A stretch of DNA of 64,000 nt from Jiella avicenniae (GTDB taxonomy: Bacteria; Pseudomonadota; Alphaproteobacteria; Rhizobiales; Rhizobiaceae): positions 62,001-126,000 of the forward strand of contig NZ_JAJUWU010000018.1 of NCBI RefSeq assembly GCF_021390325.1, given 5' to 3'. Positions 38,984-48,115 of the stretch are shown here, one piece after another. Positions within the stretch are counted from its first letter, which is position 1. Every line of letters begins with the position of its first letter. Below the pieces are notes generated by a model. That model saw only the letters and a list, made by a program, of their open reading frames with translations, had not been told where the DNA came from and searched no databases. Made by a program: the position numbers and the translations under genes.

Positions 38984-39490
38984 TCAGCCGAAGAGCGGGC
39001 TCTGCCAGACATAGTAGCCGAGCACGGGCAGCGCGACGATCGGGATGGCCATCTGGACTGGCCGCAGCGAGGCGAAGAACAGCGGCGCCTCGCCGTTCTT
39101 CGCGGCCACCGGGTCGAGCACGGCGAGGCTGAGATAGCCGACGAGTTCGAGCGCCGTCGCCGTCAGCGTGTAGGCCCAGACGGTCTCGACGATGGCGACG
39201 AAGCCGAGGCCGTAGAGCCAGAGCATGGTGGCGAGCTGCATCAGCGTCGGCCCGCCCGGCTGGCGGAAGCTGACGCCGCGCCGCACCCCGGCGAGGAAGG
39301 TGAGGATCGCCGCGCCCCAGAACAGCGTCAGATTGACGGTGAGAAAGGCCTCCGCCTCGGTTCCGATCCACAGATAGACGGCGCCGGCCGCGATCGGCAG
39401 CATCGCCACGAAGGCGAGGAGCGCGCCGATCGGCGGCGGCTCGGCGGCCTCGGTCGCGGTGATCGTGCGGCCGTCACGTTCGCTCGCCAT
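38984..39490 (-). CDS. DUF3429 domain-containing membrane protein
   Basis: A 168-residue protein with about five membrane helices and no known biochemical role. The core AILTFLAGVRRGVSFRQPGGPT and WLYGLGFVAIVETVWAYTL match the DUF3429 pattern. AGAGGA supports the ATG at 39490 rather than an earlier one at 39508. It is convergent with the LprI-like gene and 131 bp beyond the pentulose kinase gene on the same strand. A role linked to either neighbour cannot be argued. Confidence 0.85.
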   Translation of the reverse strand: MASERDGRTITATEAAEPPPIGALLAFVAMLPIAAGAVYLWIGTEAEAFLTVNLTLFWGAAILTFLAGVRRGVSFRQPGGPTLMQLATMLWLYGLGFVAIVETVWAYTLTATALELVGYLSLAVLDPVAAKNGEAPLFFASLRPVQMAIPIVALPVLGYYVWQSPLFG

Positions 39491-39621
39491 CGTCGTTCCT
39501 CTCGCCATTGTCCGTCCTGCCTCGCGTCGGGGTCCCGCGCTGATTTCGCAGGTGACCGCCTCGATGTTTCCAAAGGGCGAAGATATCCCCCCGCATCACG
39601 TTGGAGCCGACGGCCGGTGCT

Positions 39622-41265
39622 TCAGGTTCCGACATATGGGCGCAGGATCGCCCGCGTCTGCCTCTCGCAACGCTGCAACAGCCGGTAGGCCTCGTATTTC
39701 GCGGCATGGAATTCGGCGACGGCGCCCCCCGCGGGGACGACGACTTCGCCGGCGCGACTCATCGCCGCGGCGGCCGCCTTGAGATCGGGATGGGCACGGC
39801 ACGCGACGGCGCCCACCATGGCACTGCCGAGGAGCACCGGCTCGGGCGTCGCGGTCAGCGCCACCGACAGGCCCGTCGCGTCGGCGAGCAGGCGGCGCAG
39901 CAGCGCCGAGTGGGCAGCGCCCCCCGAGGCGACGATGGTCCCGAGCTGGAGCCCCTTCGCCCGGTTGGCCTCGACGATCTGGCGGGTGCCGTAGCACAGG
40001 CCCGACAGCGTCGCGACGAACAGCTTGACGAGGTTTTCCTCGCTGGAGGCGAGCGTCAGGCCCGAGATCGCCCCTCTGGCATGCGGATCGGCCTCCGGCG
40101 AGCGGTTGCCGAGGAATTCCGGCACGACGGTGAGTTCGGCGCCGAGAAATGCCGCCGCTTCCGGCGACCCGGCAATTTCCACGGCCCGCCGTTCCAGATG
40201 GTCGAGCACCGCGATACCCGCCGCCGCAGCCGCCTTTTCGGCCGCCGGATAGGCCGGATGCAGCGACACGACGTGATCGAGCGCCGCGCCATAGGCCGAC
40301 TGGCCGCCTTCGAGCAGCCAGTAGCCGGGGATCATCGCGCCGAGATACGGCCCCCAGACGCCGTCGACGAAGGCCGGCTCACGGGTCAGCGTCATGGTGC
40401 AGGAGGACGTGCCCATGATGAAGGCGAGTTCCGCCGTCGGGTCGGCCGCCGCGCCTTGCCCGGTGGCGCCGCCGACCGTGCCGACCCCCCCGGCATGGGC
40501 ATCGATCAGCGAGGCGCCGACCGGCGTGCCGGCGACGAGGCCGAGATCCGCGGCGGCTTCCTCCGTCAGGCCGGCGCCGAGCGGCGTCGCGATGTCGACG
40601 ACCTCGGTGCCGATGCGGGCGAAGTTCTCCGCGGCGAGGTCCTCAAGGCCGATCGTCCGGAAGAAGTCGGCGTCGAATCGGCCCTCGTGGGCGAGATAGG
40701 TCCATTTGCAGGTGAGCGTGCAGACCGAGCGGGCGAGGCTGCCGGTCGCCCGGAACGACAGGAAATCGGCGAGATCGAAGAAGTGCCCGGCCCGTCCATA
40801 GGTCTGCGGCAGGTTCTCCTTCAGCCAGAGGAGCTTCGGCGTTTCCATCTCCGGCGAGATGCTCCCGCCGACATAGCGAAGCACCGGATGGCGGGTCTCG
40901 TTGATGCGGGCGGTCTGATCGAGCGCCCGGTGGTCCATCCATACGACGACGTTGCGCGTCTCGTCGCCGGAAGGGCTCACGGTCAGGGGATGGCCGCCCT
41001 CGTCCAGCACCACGAGCGAGCAGGTGGCGTCGAAACCGAGGCCCTTGACGTCCTCCCGCTTTACACCGGCCTTCGCGACGGCCTCGCGGACGCTTTCGCA
41101 GATCGCCTGCCAGATGTCCTCGGAGGACTGTTCGAAGACGTTCGGCTCTTCGCGCCACAGGCGGATGGGGCGCTTGGCCGAGGCGATGAGACGGCCATTT
41201 CGATCGAACAGCCCGGCGCGGGCGCTGCCCGTCCCCACGTCGATGCCGAGAAACGCCTCAGCCAT
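39622..41265 (-). CDS. FGGY-family pentulose kinase (D-ribulokinase-like)
   Basis: A 547-residue sugar kinase of the FGGY pentulose-kinase group. The N-terminal phosphate motif is LGIDVGTGSARAGLFDRNG; VVWMDHRALDQTARINETRH (substrate region), LVAGTPVGASLIDAHAGGVG and the C-terminal VASGGAAHSALLRRLLADATG (adenosine-binding) follow. The GTGS-AR and WMDHR patterns point to D-ribulose- or ribitol-linked kinases rather than xylulokinase or glycerol kinase. GGGAGG precedes the ATG at 41265. The gene is close to the polyol transporter and dehydrogenase but separated by the inverted glycosyltransferase gene, so it may once have belonged to that operon. Confidence 0.88.
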   Translation of the reverse strand: MAEAFLGIDVGTGSARAGLFDRNGRLIASAKRPIRLWREEPNVFEQSSEDIWQAICESVREAVAKAGVKREDVKGLGFDATCSLVVLDEGGHPLTVSPSGDETRNVVVWMDHRALDQTARINETRHPVLRYVGGSISPEMETPKLLWLKENLPQTYGRAGHFFDLADFLSFRATGSLARSVCTLTCKWTYLAHEGRFDADFFRTIGLEDLAAENFARIGTEVVDIATPLGAGLTEEAAADLGLVAGTPVGASLIDAHAGGVGTVGGATGQGAAADPTAELAFIMGTSSCTMTLTREPAFVDGVWGPYLGAMIPGYWLLEGGQSAYGAALDHVVSLHPAYPAAEKAAAAAGIAVLDHLERRAVEIAGSPEAAAFLGAELTVVPEFLGNRSPEADPHARGAISGLTLASSEENLVKLFVATLSGLCYGTRQIVEANRAKGLQLGTIVASGGAAHSALLRRLLADATGLSVALTATPEPVLLGSAMVGAVACRAHPDLKAAAAAMSRAGEVVVPAGGAVAEFHAAKYEAYRLLQRCERQTRAILRPYVGT

Positions 41266-41615
41266 GCCGCCTCCCAAGGTTCGCGTCGCCAGCGACCTAG
41301 CCGGATTTTACCGGCAAAGAAAAGGGGTGGCAGTCGTGATGCGGGGAGGCCGTTCCGGGCGTCGATGCCTGCAGTTTCATATCCCATCGAAATGAAGTTC
41401 TTCGGAGATCGGACCAAAGCGGTGGCGATAGAAGATCGCGACGATCGCCAGACCGCGACAAAGAACCACCCAGCGAGGCGAAATCCATAGCGCTCGGCTT
41501 CCGCCGTGCCGCCAGCCTGTGCCAAGATCGATGGCGGCAGCGGTGGAGCCATGTTTACCTTGCGTTCCTCAACCGCCGCACCGTCAATGCCCGATCGAAA
41601 TTTCATGGAGCCTCG
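41266..41615. other. Divergent region between pentulose kinase and glycosyltransferase genes
   Basis: This 350-bp gap must hold the promoters of both genes. Base composition is more AT-rich than the neighbouring genes, especially 41380-41480. Open frames crossing it on both strands do not resemble known proteins. I see no clear palindrome or repeat marking an insertion. Confidence 0.4.
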
Positions 41616-43295
41616 ATGACGACATCCGAGGAAATTGACAATCTTCGTCAACGTGCCTTGGGCGCTCGCAACGCTGGAGATCATGAGACGTCGCTGGCGC
41701 TGTTCCGAAAGCTCCTCGATCTTTGCCCTGAAGATCAGCGTTCGTGGATCGACTCTGCAATTTCTCTTCGTGAACTGTCACGGCATTCCGAAGCCCGCAA
41801 AGTTCTCTCGAAATACTTGTCCACGGGCCCGGCATCGAATTGGCGATCCCTGGCGGTCGACAATTTGATCGGCATCGTCTCCCATGAGGTCGGAGCGCTT
41901 CTGCGCGCGGGACATCCCGAGGCCGCCTCGTCCGTCTTCGAGGGCCTGCTGGCCGCTTGCTCCGAGGAGGAACTGTCCCGTCATGCGCTCCGGATATGGA
42001 CGATCAATTTCCAGATCCTCGGCTTCCTGGGCCTGGAAACGGCCCTCTACAAGTTGAAACGAGCCGAATTGGCTGCCGGCATCGTCAATCATGCGGGGCC
42101 GATCCGAACGTTACTTGCGAATCATGCGATCGCCAACGGCTGGTTCGACGACGCTCAAAGGTTGATCTTGCAAGATGACGAGACGCTCGGCCTACGCTTG
42201 CACCTCGCCGACGCAAGAGCTCGCACGTCGATGGTCGACATCGACGATGAAGGGCTTATCGACAAGGCGAAGCGGAGCGGCCATGCCTCCTTTCGGAAGG
42301 CGGCGTGGAATCACGAGCTTTACGCGGCGATGTATCGGCTCGACGGCCCGGGCATCGAGCACGCGCTGACGGAAATCGATGCGTCCCTTTCGAGCGGCGA
42401 CACGAAGGACCGTCAATCCGCCGCGTCGACGACCGATCGGTTTCGCAACGTCTACGCCCGGTCGTTCCTTTCGGCGACCGAACTCATCCGTGACACGTCT
42501 GCAGAAACTCTCGAAGAGAGATCGAAGTCATATCTCGCCGACGACAAGAATTGCCGGACGCATGAAGAGAGAGTTTGCCTTTCACAATTCTACCTGTCGC
42601 ATGTCGTCGGCGGCGCACCCATCGGAGACCGGACGCTCCCGAACGCTGCCGCAGCCGAGGAAGTGCCGCGCGCAATCGTTCAGTTCTGGGACAGCCGAAC
42701 CGTCCCGGAGGATGTCGAACGATGCTGTCGGACGTGGCAGGCCCTGGCGCAGCGCGGCTTTCAATATTCCCTGTTCAACGAGGAGAATGCCGAAGACTGG
42801 CTGGCTCGCACCTATGGAAGCGAGGTTGGCGCGCGGTTCAGGCGCGCCGAGCACCCGGCCATGAAAGCCGACCTGTTCAGGATATTCTACCTGTACGAGA
42901 ATGGCGGGATCTACGTCGACGCCGACGAATTCTGCAAGTCGCTGCCCCCATTCTTCGACAAGGCAATGCGATGCGTCAGGCTTCAACGCATCGTCGCGCC
43001 GGTCGAACTGCCGAACATGTATCTGAGTTTGGCGAAGAAGGATCCCCTCCTGCACGAAGCCATCGAGATCGTCACGCGCATGCCGGAGGAGGAGTTGTTC
43101 AACGGCCGAATCTGGTGGAACACCGGGCCCGGCTCGTTCTCGATCGCATTTGCGCGTCTCCATGCCGAGGCGGTGCTCGGCTCGGGGAGCAGCCTGCCTT
43201 GGCTCATACCCATGCCGCTGTACACGCGGCATGTCTTTTCGCCGCAGCTCGACTACAAATCCACCGCGAAATCGTGGCAGTTCCAGCTGACATGA
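41616..43295 (+). CDS. TPR-like / GT32 (DXD-containing) glycosyltransferase
   Basis: A 559-residue cytoplasmic-looking protein. The first ~90 residues form TPR-like helical pairs (ARNAGDHETSLALFRKLLDL, then DSAISLRELSRHSEARKVLS), followed by more helical sequence to about 345. The last ~210 residues are a GT32/OCH1-type transferase: IVQFWDSRTVPEDVERCCRTWQ, MKADLFRIFYLYENGGIYVD and the DXD metal motif Asp435-x-Asp437. Such enzymes add sugars to polysaccharides or proteins; donor and acceptor are unknown. GGAG six bases upstream supports the ATG. Codon use is less GC-biased than its neighbours, and it lies opposite to and between polyol-catabolism genes, suggesting later acquisition. Confidence 0.82.
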   Translation: MTTSEEIDNLRQRALGARNAGDHETSLALFRKLLDLCPEDQRSWIDSAISLRELSRHSEARKVLSKYLSTGPASNWRSLAVDNLIGIVSHEVGALLRAGHPEAASSVFEGLLAACSEEELSRHALRIWTINFQILGFLGLETALYKLKRAELAAGIVNHAGPIRTLLANHAIANGWFDDAQRLILQDDETLGLRLHLADARARTSMVDIDDEGLIDKAKRSGHASFRKAAWNHELYAAMYRLDGPGIEHALTEIDASLSSGDTKDRQSAASTTDRFRNVYARSFLSATELIRDTSAETLEERSKSYLADDKNCRTHEERVCLSQFYLSHVVGGAPIGDRTLPNAAAAEEVPRAIVQFWDSRTVPEDVERCCRTWQALAQRGFQYSLFNEENAEDWLARTYGSEVGARFRRAEHPAMKADLFRIFYLYENGGIYVDADEFCKSLPPFFDKAMRCVRLQRIVAPVELPNMYLSLAKKDPLLHEAIEIVTRMPEEELFNGRIWWNTGPGSFSIAFARLHAEAVLGSGSSLPWLIPMPLYTRHVFSPQLDYKSTAKSWQFQLT

Positions 43296-43447
43296 TTCAC
43301 TGACCTTCGTGGGGTCGTCGGTCCGTCGCCGGAGATCACGGCCTACGTGCGAGGCCGTCGGCGTTCTCGCTCGACTGCGGCTCGATCTGGCGGACGGGTC
43401 GGCTCCTCACCCGCCGCCGGCGTTTCGACCGCGTCGGGTGGGATGGA

Positions 43448-44920
43448 TCACCCCTCCCCGAGATAGACCTTCAGCGTTTCGGCCGTCCCCTTCTCAGCCA
43501 GCATCTTCAGCCATTTGGCGAAGGGCTCGGCGAAGCGCGGCTCGTCCTTCAGGAAGCCGTAGACGTCGGTCATCGACAGCCAGGCGGACGGGTCGCTCTC
43601 GGCGGCCTTCGCCCGCTCGGTCAGCTTGTCCCAGTTGGGATCGTTCGGCTCGATCGTCGCGCCGGAATCCGTCACGCCCCGGCAGTAGCGGCACCACAGC
43701 GCCGATTCGAGCGCGAGGCCCGTCGGCTCCTTGCCGGCCTTCAGATTGTCGAGGATCGACAGGACGATGAATTTCGGCTGGCGGTTCGAACCGTCGAGGC
43801 AGAGGCGGCGGATCGTGTCGCCGATCTTCGGATTGGCGAAGCGCCGCTTGATCAGCGCGTAGTAGTCGGCGAGGTCGGTGTCCGGCACCGGCGGGACGAC
43901 GGGGAGCACCTCGTCCGCTTCCACCTTGTCGAGGAACTTCGCGACGAGATCGGTCTCCATCGCCTCGTGGACGAAATGGACATCCATCAGCCCGGCCGGA
44001 TAGGCGATGATCGCATGGCCGCCGTTGAGAATGCGGATCTTCATCGTCTCATAGGGAGAGACGTCCGGCACGAACTGGACGCCGACCTTCTCCAGCGCCG
44101 GGCGCCCGGCGGGAAAGTCGTCCTCCAGCACCCACTGCTTGAATTCCTCGCAATAGACCGGCCAGGCGTCGTCGATGCCGAAGGTCTCGCGGCAATGGTC
44201 GATCTCGCGCTGGCTGGTGGCCGGGGTGATGCGGTCGACCATGCCGTTCGGAAAGGCCACGGCCTGGTCGATCCAGTCGGCGAAGGCCGGGTCGGAGAGC
44301 CGCATGGTACCGACGACGGCGCTGCGGCAGACCCGGCCGTTGTGCGGAATGTTGTCGCAGGACATGACCGTGAAGGCTTCGATCCCGCGCTCGCGCCGGA
44401 CCTTCAGCCCGGCGCCGATCAGGCCGAAGACGGTCTTCGGCCGTTCGGGATCGGCGCCGTCGGCGGCGATCGCCGGATGGGCCGGATCGAAGACGCCGTC
44501 GGAATCGATGAAGTAGCCGCCCTCGGTGACGGTCATGGAGACGATCCTGATCGCCGGATCGGCGAGCTTCTCGACGATCGCCGCGGCATCGCCGACCGGC
44601 AGCATGTCGACCATCGGCCCGGTGACGCGGGCGCTGGTGCGGGCATTGTCCTGCTCGACGACGGTGGTGAGATAGTCCTGGCCGGCGAGCTTGTCGCGCA
44701 TCGCCGCGTCGGACGGCATGACGCCGGCACCGACGATGGCGAAGTCATGCCCCTCACCGGTCTCGAACAGATCGTCGAGATAGACCGCCTGATGGGCCCG
44801 GTGAAAATTGCCGACGCCGAAATGCAGGATGCCGGGGGAAAGCTTCGCGCGGTCGTAGCCGGGAATGGCGGCCTTTTCGGCGATGTCGGAAAGGGTCTGG
44901 GCGGAAAGCCTAACGCTCAT
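43448..44920 (-). CDS. mtlK: Mannitol dehydrogenase family protein
   Basis: A 490-residue NAD-dependent polyol dehydrogenase of the long-chain (mannitol 2-dehydrogenase/fructuronate reductase) family. The N-terminus has ILHFGVGNFHRAHQAVYLDDL (nucleotide-binding GxGxFHRAHQ), later WVLEDDFPAGRPALEKVGVQ, and the catalytic lysine region KIRILNGGHAIIAYPAGLMD (family motif K-x4-N-x2-H). AGGAGA supports the ATG at 44920. It follows the Smo-type transporter by 151 bp and should oxidise the imported polyol, mannitol or D-arabinitol, to fructose or D-xylulose. The smoS-type sorbitol dehydrogenase of related operons is absent. Confidence 0.9.
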   Translation of the reverse strand: MSVRLSAQTLSDIAEKAAIPGYDRAKLSPGILHFGVGNFHRAHQAVYLDDLFETGEGHDFAIVGAGVMPSDAAMRDKLAGQDYLTTVVEQDNARTSARVTGPMVDMLPVGDAAAIVEKLADPAIRIVSMTVTEGGYFIDSDGVFDPAHPAIAADGADPERPKTVFGLIGAGLKVRRERGIEAFTVMSCDNIPHNGRVCRSAVVGTMRLSDPAFADWIDQAVAFPNGMVDRITPATSQREIDHCRETFGIDDAWPVYCEEFKQWVLEDDFPAGRPALEKVGVQFVPDVSPYETMKIRILNGGHAIIAYPAGLMDVHFVHEAMETDLVAKFLDKVEADEVLPVVPPVPDTDLADYYALIKRRFANPKIGDTIRRLCLDGSNRQPKFIVLSILDNLKAGKEPTGLALESALWCRYCRGVTDSGATIEPNDPNWDKLTERAKAAESDPSAWLSMTDVYGFLKDEPRFAEPFAKWLKMLAEKGTAETLKVYLGEG

Positions 44921-45071
44921 GGCAGGTCTCCTGAGGATCTGGTCGTTGCCGCGCCGGGACGATCCCGCGCGGGGGGAGTTCGATAGACGCTGCGGCCGCA
45001 CCGGGAAAGGCCGGCCCGGCTCGTGCGAAGGACGACCGGCCGAGCGACCGCTCGGGAAAACCGGCGCGCCG

Positions 45072-46097
45072 TCAGCCGGCGACCCGGCCGTTGCCCCTGA
45101 TGGCGAGACCCTTGTCGTCGAAGCGGTGGATCTTGTCCTCCTGGGGCGTCAGATAGACGACGTCGCCGGCATGAACGGGAAACTCGCCGTCGGCGCGCAC
45201 CGTCAGAGGCTCGTCATGCACCGGCGATTCGACGTGCAGGAAGGTGTCGGAGCCGAGATGTTCGGACACCTTCACCGTGCCCTTCCATTTGCCCTCGGTG
45301 GTCGAGAGCCTGATGTGCTCGGGCCGGATGCCCATGGTCGCCGCAGCGTATCCGGCGGCCTCCTTGCCGCCGAGGAGGTTCATCCGCGGCGAGCCGATGA
45401 AGCCGGCGACGAAGGTGTTGCGCGGCTGCGAGTAAAGCTCCAGCGGCGAGCCCACCTGCTCGATGTTGCCGGCCCTCAGAACCACGATCTTGTCGGCCAT
45501 GGTCATCGCCTCGACCTGATCGTGGGTGACGTAGATCATCGTCGTCTTCAGCCGCTGATGCAGCTCGGAGATCTCGAGGCGCATGCCCACCCGGAGAGCC
45601 GCGTCGAGATTGGACAGCGGCTCGTCGAAGAGGAAGGCCTTCGGCTCGCGCACGATTGCCCGGCCGATGGCGACGCGCTGGCGCTGGCCGCCGGAGAGCT
45701 GGCCGGGGCGCCGGTCGATGTAGTTGTCGAGGTTCAGCGTCTTCGCCGCATAGTCGACGCGGCGATCGATCTCGGCCTTGTCCATGCCGGCCATCTTGAG
45801 CGGGAAGGCGATGTTCTTCCTCACGCTCATATGCGGATAGAGCGCGTAGGACTGGAACACCATGGCGAGCCCGCGCTTGGCCGGCGGCAGCGTCGTCGCG
45901 TCCGCGCCGTCGATGACGATCTTGCCGCCGGTGACGTCTTCGAGCCCGGCGATCAGCCGCAGCAGCGTGGATTTGCCGCAGCCGGACGGGCCGACGAAGA
46001 CGACGAACTCGCCGTCCTCGATCTGAAGATCGAGTTCGGGGATGATGACGACGTCGCCGAAGGCCTTGCGAACCTTTTCGAGATGGATCTGTCCCAT
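45072..46097 (-). CDS. smoK: Polyol ABC transporter ATP-binding protein (SmoK-like)
   Basis: A 341-residue MalK-type ATPase: Walker [10 protein letters not shown] (about residues 36-44), Q-loop [14 protein letters not shown], signature [16 protein letters not shown], Walker [13 protein letters not shown], and a C-terminal OB-type regulatory domain (about 235-341). It powers import of mannitol/sorbitol-type polyols in the context of the following dehydrogenase and preceding permeases. ATG at 46097 is 11 bp after the SmoG-like stop. UgpC/MsmK-type generic ATPases are very similar, so specificity comes from operon position. Confidence 0.93.
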   Translation of the reverse strand: MGQIHLEKVRKAFGDVVIIPELDLQIEDGEFVVFVGPSGCGKSTLLRLIAGLEDVTGGKIVIDGADATTLPPAKRGLAMVFQSYALYPHMSVRKNIAFPLKMAGMDKAEIDRRVDYAAKTLNLDNYIDRRPGQLSGGQRQRVAIGRAIVREPKAFLFDEPLSNLDAALRVGMRLEISELHQRLKTTMIYVTHDQVEAMTMADKIVVLRAGNIEQVGSPLELYSQPRNTFVAGFIGSPRMNLLGGKEAAGYAAATMGIRPEHIRLSTTEGKWKGTVKVSEHLGSDTFLHVESPVHDEPLTVRADGEFPVHAGDVVYLTPQEDKIHRFDDKGLAIRGNGRVAG

Positions 46098-46108
46098 GGC
46101 GGAATTCC

Positions 46109-46939
46109 TTACTTGACGGCGCCGAAGGTGAGGCCGCGCACGAGCTGCTTCTGCGAGAACCAGCCGACGATCAGGATCGGGGCGATGGCCAGCATCGAGG
46201 CGGCCGAGAGCTTGGCGTAGAAATTGCCCTGGGGGCTGGAGAACGACGCGATGAAGGCGGTCAGCGGCGCGGCGTTGGACGTCGTCAGATTGAGCGTCCA
46301 GAAGGCCTCGTTCCAAGACAGGATGACGTTGAGGAGAATCGTCGAGGCGATCCCTGGCACCGCCATCGGCGCCAGAACCTGGGTGATCTCCTTGCCGAGG
46401 CTCGCCCCGTCCATCCGCGCCGCCTCGAGGATCTCGCCGGGGATCTCCTTGAAGTAGGTGTAGAGCATCCAGACGATGATCGGCAGGTTGATGAGGAACA
46501 GGACGACGATCAGGCCGAGGCGCGAGTCGAGCAGGCCGAAGCGCACGAAGAGCAGGTAGATCGGGATGAGCACGCCGACGGCCGGCAGCATCTTCGTCGA
46601 CAGCATCCACAGGAGCACGTCCTTGGTGCGCTTGGTCGGCGAGAAGGCCATCGCCCAGGCGGCGGGGATGGCGAAGATCAGCCCGAGCGCCGTCGAGCCG
46701 AGCGACAGATAGATCGAGTTCGCCATGAAGTGGAAGTAGTTCGACTGGGTCTGGATGGTCCGGTAGTTCTCCAGCGTCCAGTCGAAGCCGACGAAGACCG
46801 GCGGGATCGAGATCGCCTGCAGCTCGGTCTTGAAGGAGGTGAGGAAGGTCCACAGGATCGGGAAGAAGATCACCAGCCCGACGAACCAGGCGAGGATGGT
46901 CGTTCCGATCTTGCGACCCGTGGTGACGTTGCGTGCCAT
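46109..46939 (-). CDS. smoG: Polyol ABC transporter permease (SmoG-like)
   Basis: A 276-residue CUT1-type permease with six membrane helices and the cytoplasmic EAA loop [20 protein letters not shown] that docks with the ATPase. The N-terminal [26 protein letters not shown] and C-terminal [16 protein letters not shown] are typical of MalG-like polyol permeases. It lies 13 bp after the SmoF-like gene and 11 bp before smoK. Confidence 0.93.
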   Translation of the reverse strand: MARNVTTGRKIGTTILAWFVGLVIFFPILWTFLTSFKTELQAISIPPVFVGFDWTLENYRTIQTQSNYFHFMANSIYLSLGSTALGLIFAIPAAWAMAFSPTKRTKDVLLWMLSTKMLPAVGVLIPIYLLFVRFGLLDSRLGLIVVLFLINLPIIVWMLYTYFKEIPGEILEAARMDGASLGKEITQVLAPMAVPGIASTILLNVILSWNEAFWTLNLTTSNAAPLTAFIASFSSPQGNFYAKLSAASMLAIAPILIVGWFSQKQLVRGLTFGAVK

Positions 46940-46952
46940 GGTCAGCCCTCCC

Positions 46953-47825
46953 TCAGGCGTCGAGATTCTTGCCGATGAGGCGAACGAGGAAGATCGCGAC
47001 GATGTTGGCGAGGACGACGGCGACGATGCCGCCGGCGGATGCCGCGCCGATGTCGCCGTAGGACGTCGCCTGCTGCGCCACGAGATAGGTGATGTTGGTC
47101 GACTGCGAGCCCGGCCCGCCCTGGGTCGTCACCAGGATTTCGGCGTAGATCGACAGGAGGAAGATCGTCTGGATCAGGATCACCACGGTGATCGCGCGGC
47201 TCATATGCGGCAGGGTGATGTACCAGAAGATCGACAGGGCCCCCGCGCCGTCCATCTCGGCGGCCTCCTTCTGGTCCGCCGACAGCGATTGAAGGGCGGT
47301 GAGGAGGATCAGCGTCGCGAAGGGCAGCCACTGCCAGGCGACGATGATGACGATCGACAGGAGCGGCACCTCGGTCATCCAGTCGATCGGTGCGAGGCCG
47401 ACCGCCTGGAGAAGCTGGCCGATGACTCCGTAGACCGGGTTCATCATCATGTTCTTCCAGACCAGCGCGGCCACCGTGGGCATGACGAAGAAGGGCGCGA
47501 TCACCAGCAGCCGCACGATGTTGACGCCGTAGAATTCCTGGTCGAGCAGAAGCGCGATCAGGATGCCGCCGATCACCGTGATGGCGAGGACGCCGAGGAC
47601 GAGGATCAGCGTGTTGGCGAGCGCCGCCAGGAAGGTCGGGTCGGTGAGGAAGTAGCTGTAGTTCTCGAAGCCGATGAAAGGCGTCGAGATCGGATTGTAG
47701 AGCGTGTAGTTCAGCGTCGAGAAATACAGCGTCATCGCCAGCGGCACGATCATCCAGATCAGGAGGACGATCACCGCCGGCGCCATCATCGCGCGCGCCG
47801 CGCTCTTGGTATGCAGGGTCGCCAT
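46953..47825 (-). CDS. smoF: Polyol ABC transporter permease (SmoF-like)
   Basis: A 290-residue CUT1 permease with six membrane helices; the EAA loop is EAAEMDGAGALSIFWYITLP. The N-terminal MATLHTKSAARAMMAPAVIV and the STLNYTLYNPISTPFIGFEN segment are characteristic of SmoF/MtlF-type proteins. The ATG at 47825 is preferred because the longer open frame is GC-rich spacer without homology. A 290-bp spacer containing a stem-loop separates it from smoE. Confidence 0.93.
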   Translation of the reverse strand: MATLHTKSAARAMMAPAVIVLLIWMIVPLAMTLYFSTLNYTLYNPISTPFIGFENYSYFLTDPTFLAALANTLILVLGVLAITVIGGILIALLLDQEFYGVNIVRLLVIAPFFVMPTVAALVWKNMMMNPVYGVIGQLLQAVGLAPIDWMTEVPLLSIVIIVAWQWLPFATLILLTALQSLSADQKEAAEMDGAGALSIFWYITLPHMSRAITVVILIQTIFLLSIYAEILVTTQGGPGSQSTNITYLVAQQATSYGDIGAASAGGIVAVVLANIVAIFLVRLIGKNLDA

Positions 47826-48060
47826 GCCACTTGCCCGTTCTGCCGCCGCGCGCGGCGTGAAAGCGCGGATGAGAGGCGGCCGCGCATCGAATGGCGGCCG
47901 CCGGTCTGCATCTCGCCCCGCCTCCCACCCTTCAAACGGTCGATCTGCCGAAGGGCGGGGACGCAAGCGTGTCGGGAGGATGGCGATGTCGGGAACGAAT
48001 TCGGGGGCCGCCGTCCAGCAGCGCCGGCGAAACTCGGCCTTCCTCCCTGAAGCTTTCGGC

Positions 48061-48086
48061 CGGGCGGCTCTTTGAGCGGCCGCCCG
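48061..48086 (-). other. Intercistronic stem-loop between smoE and smoF
   Basis: CGGGCGGC and GCCGCCCG form an 8-bp stem with a 10-nt loop, 30 bp past the smoE stop and 236 bp before smoF. No T-run follows. It parallels the hairpins after the other two binding-protein genes in this window. Confidence 0.5.
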
Positions 48087-48115
48087 TGCCGGTGTTCGTC
48101 AGATCCCGGCCGGGG

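Noticed and set aside
41061-41684. Minus-strand frame spanning the kinase start and the gap beside the glycosyltransferase
   Set aside because: Hydrophobic-looking stretch is short and isolated; the frame runs out of phase through the kinase gene.
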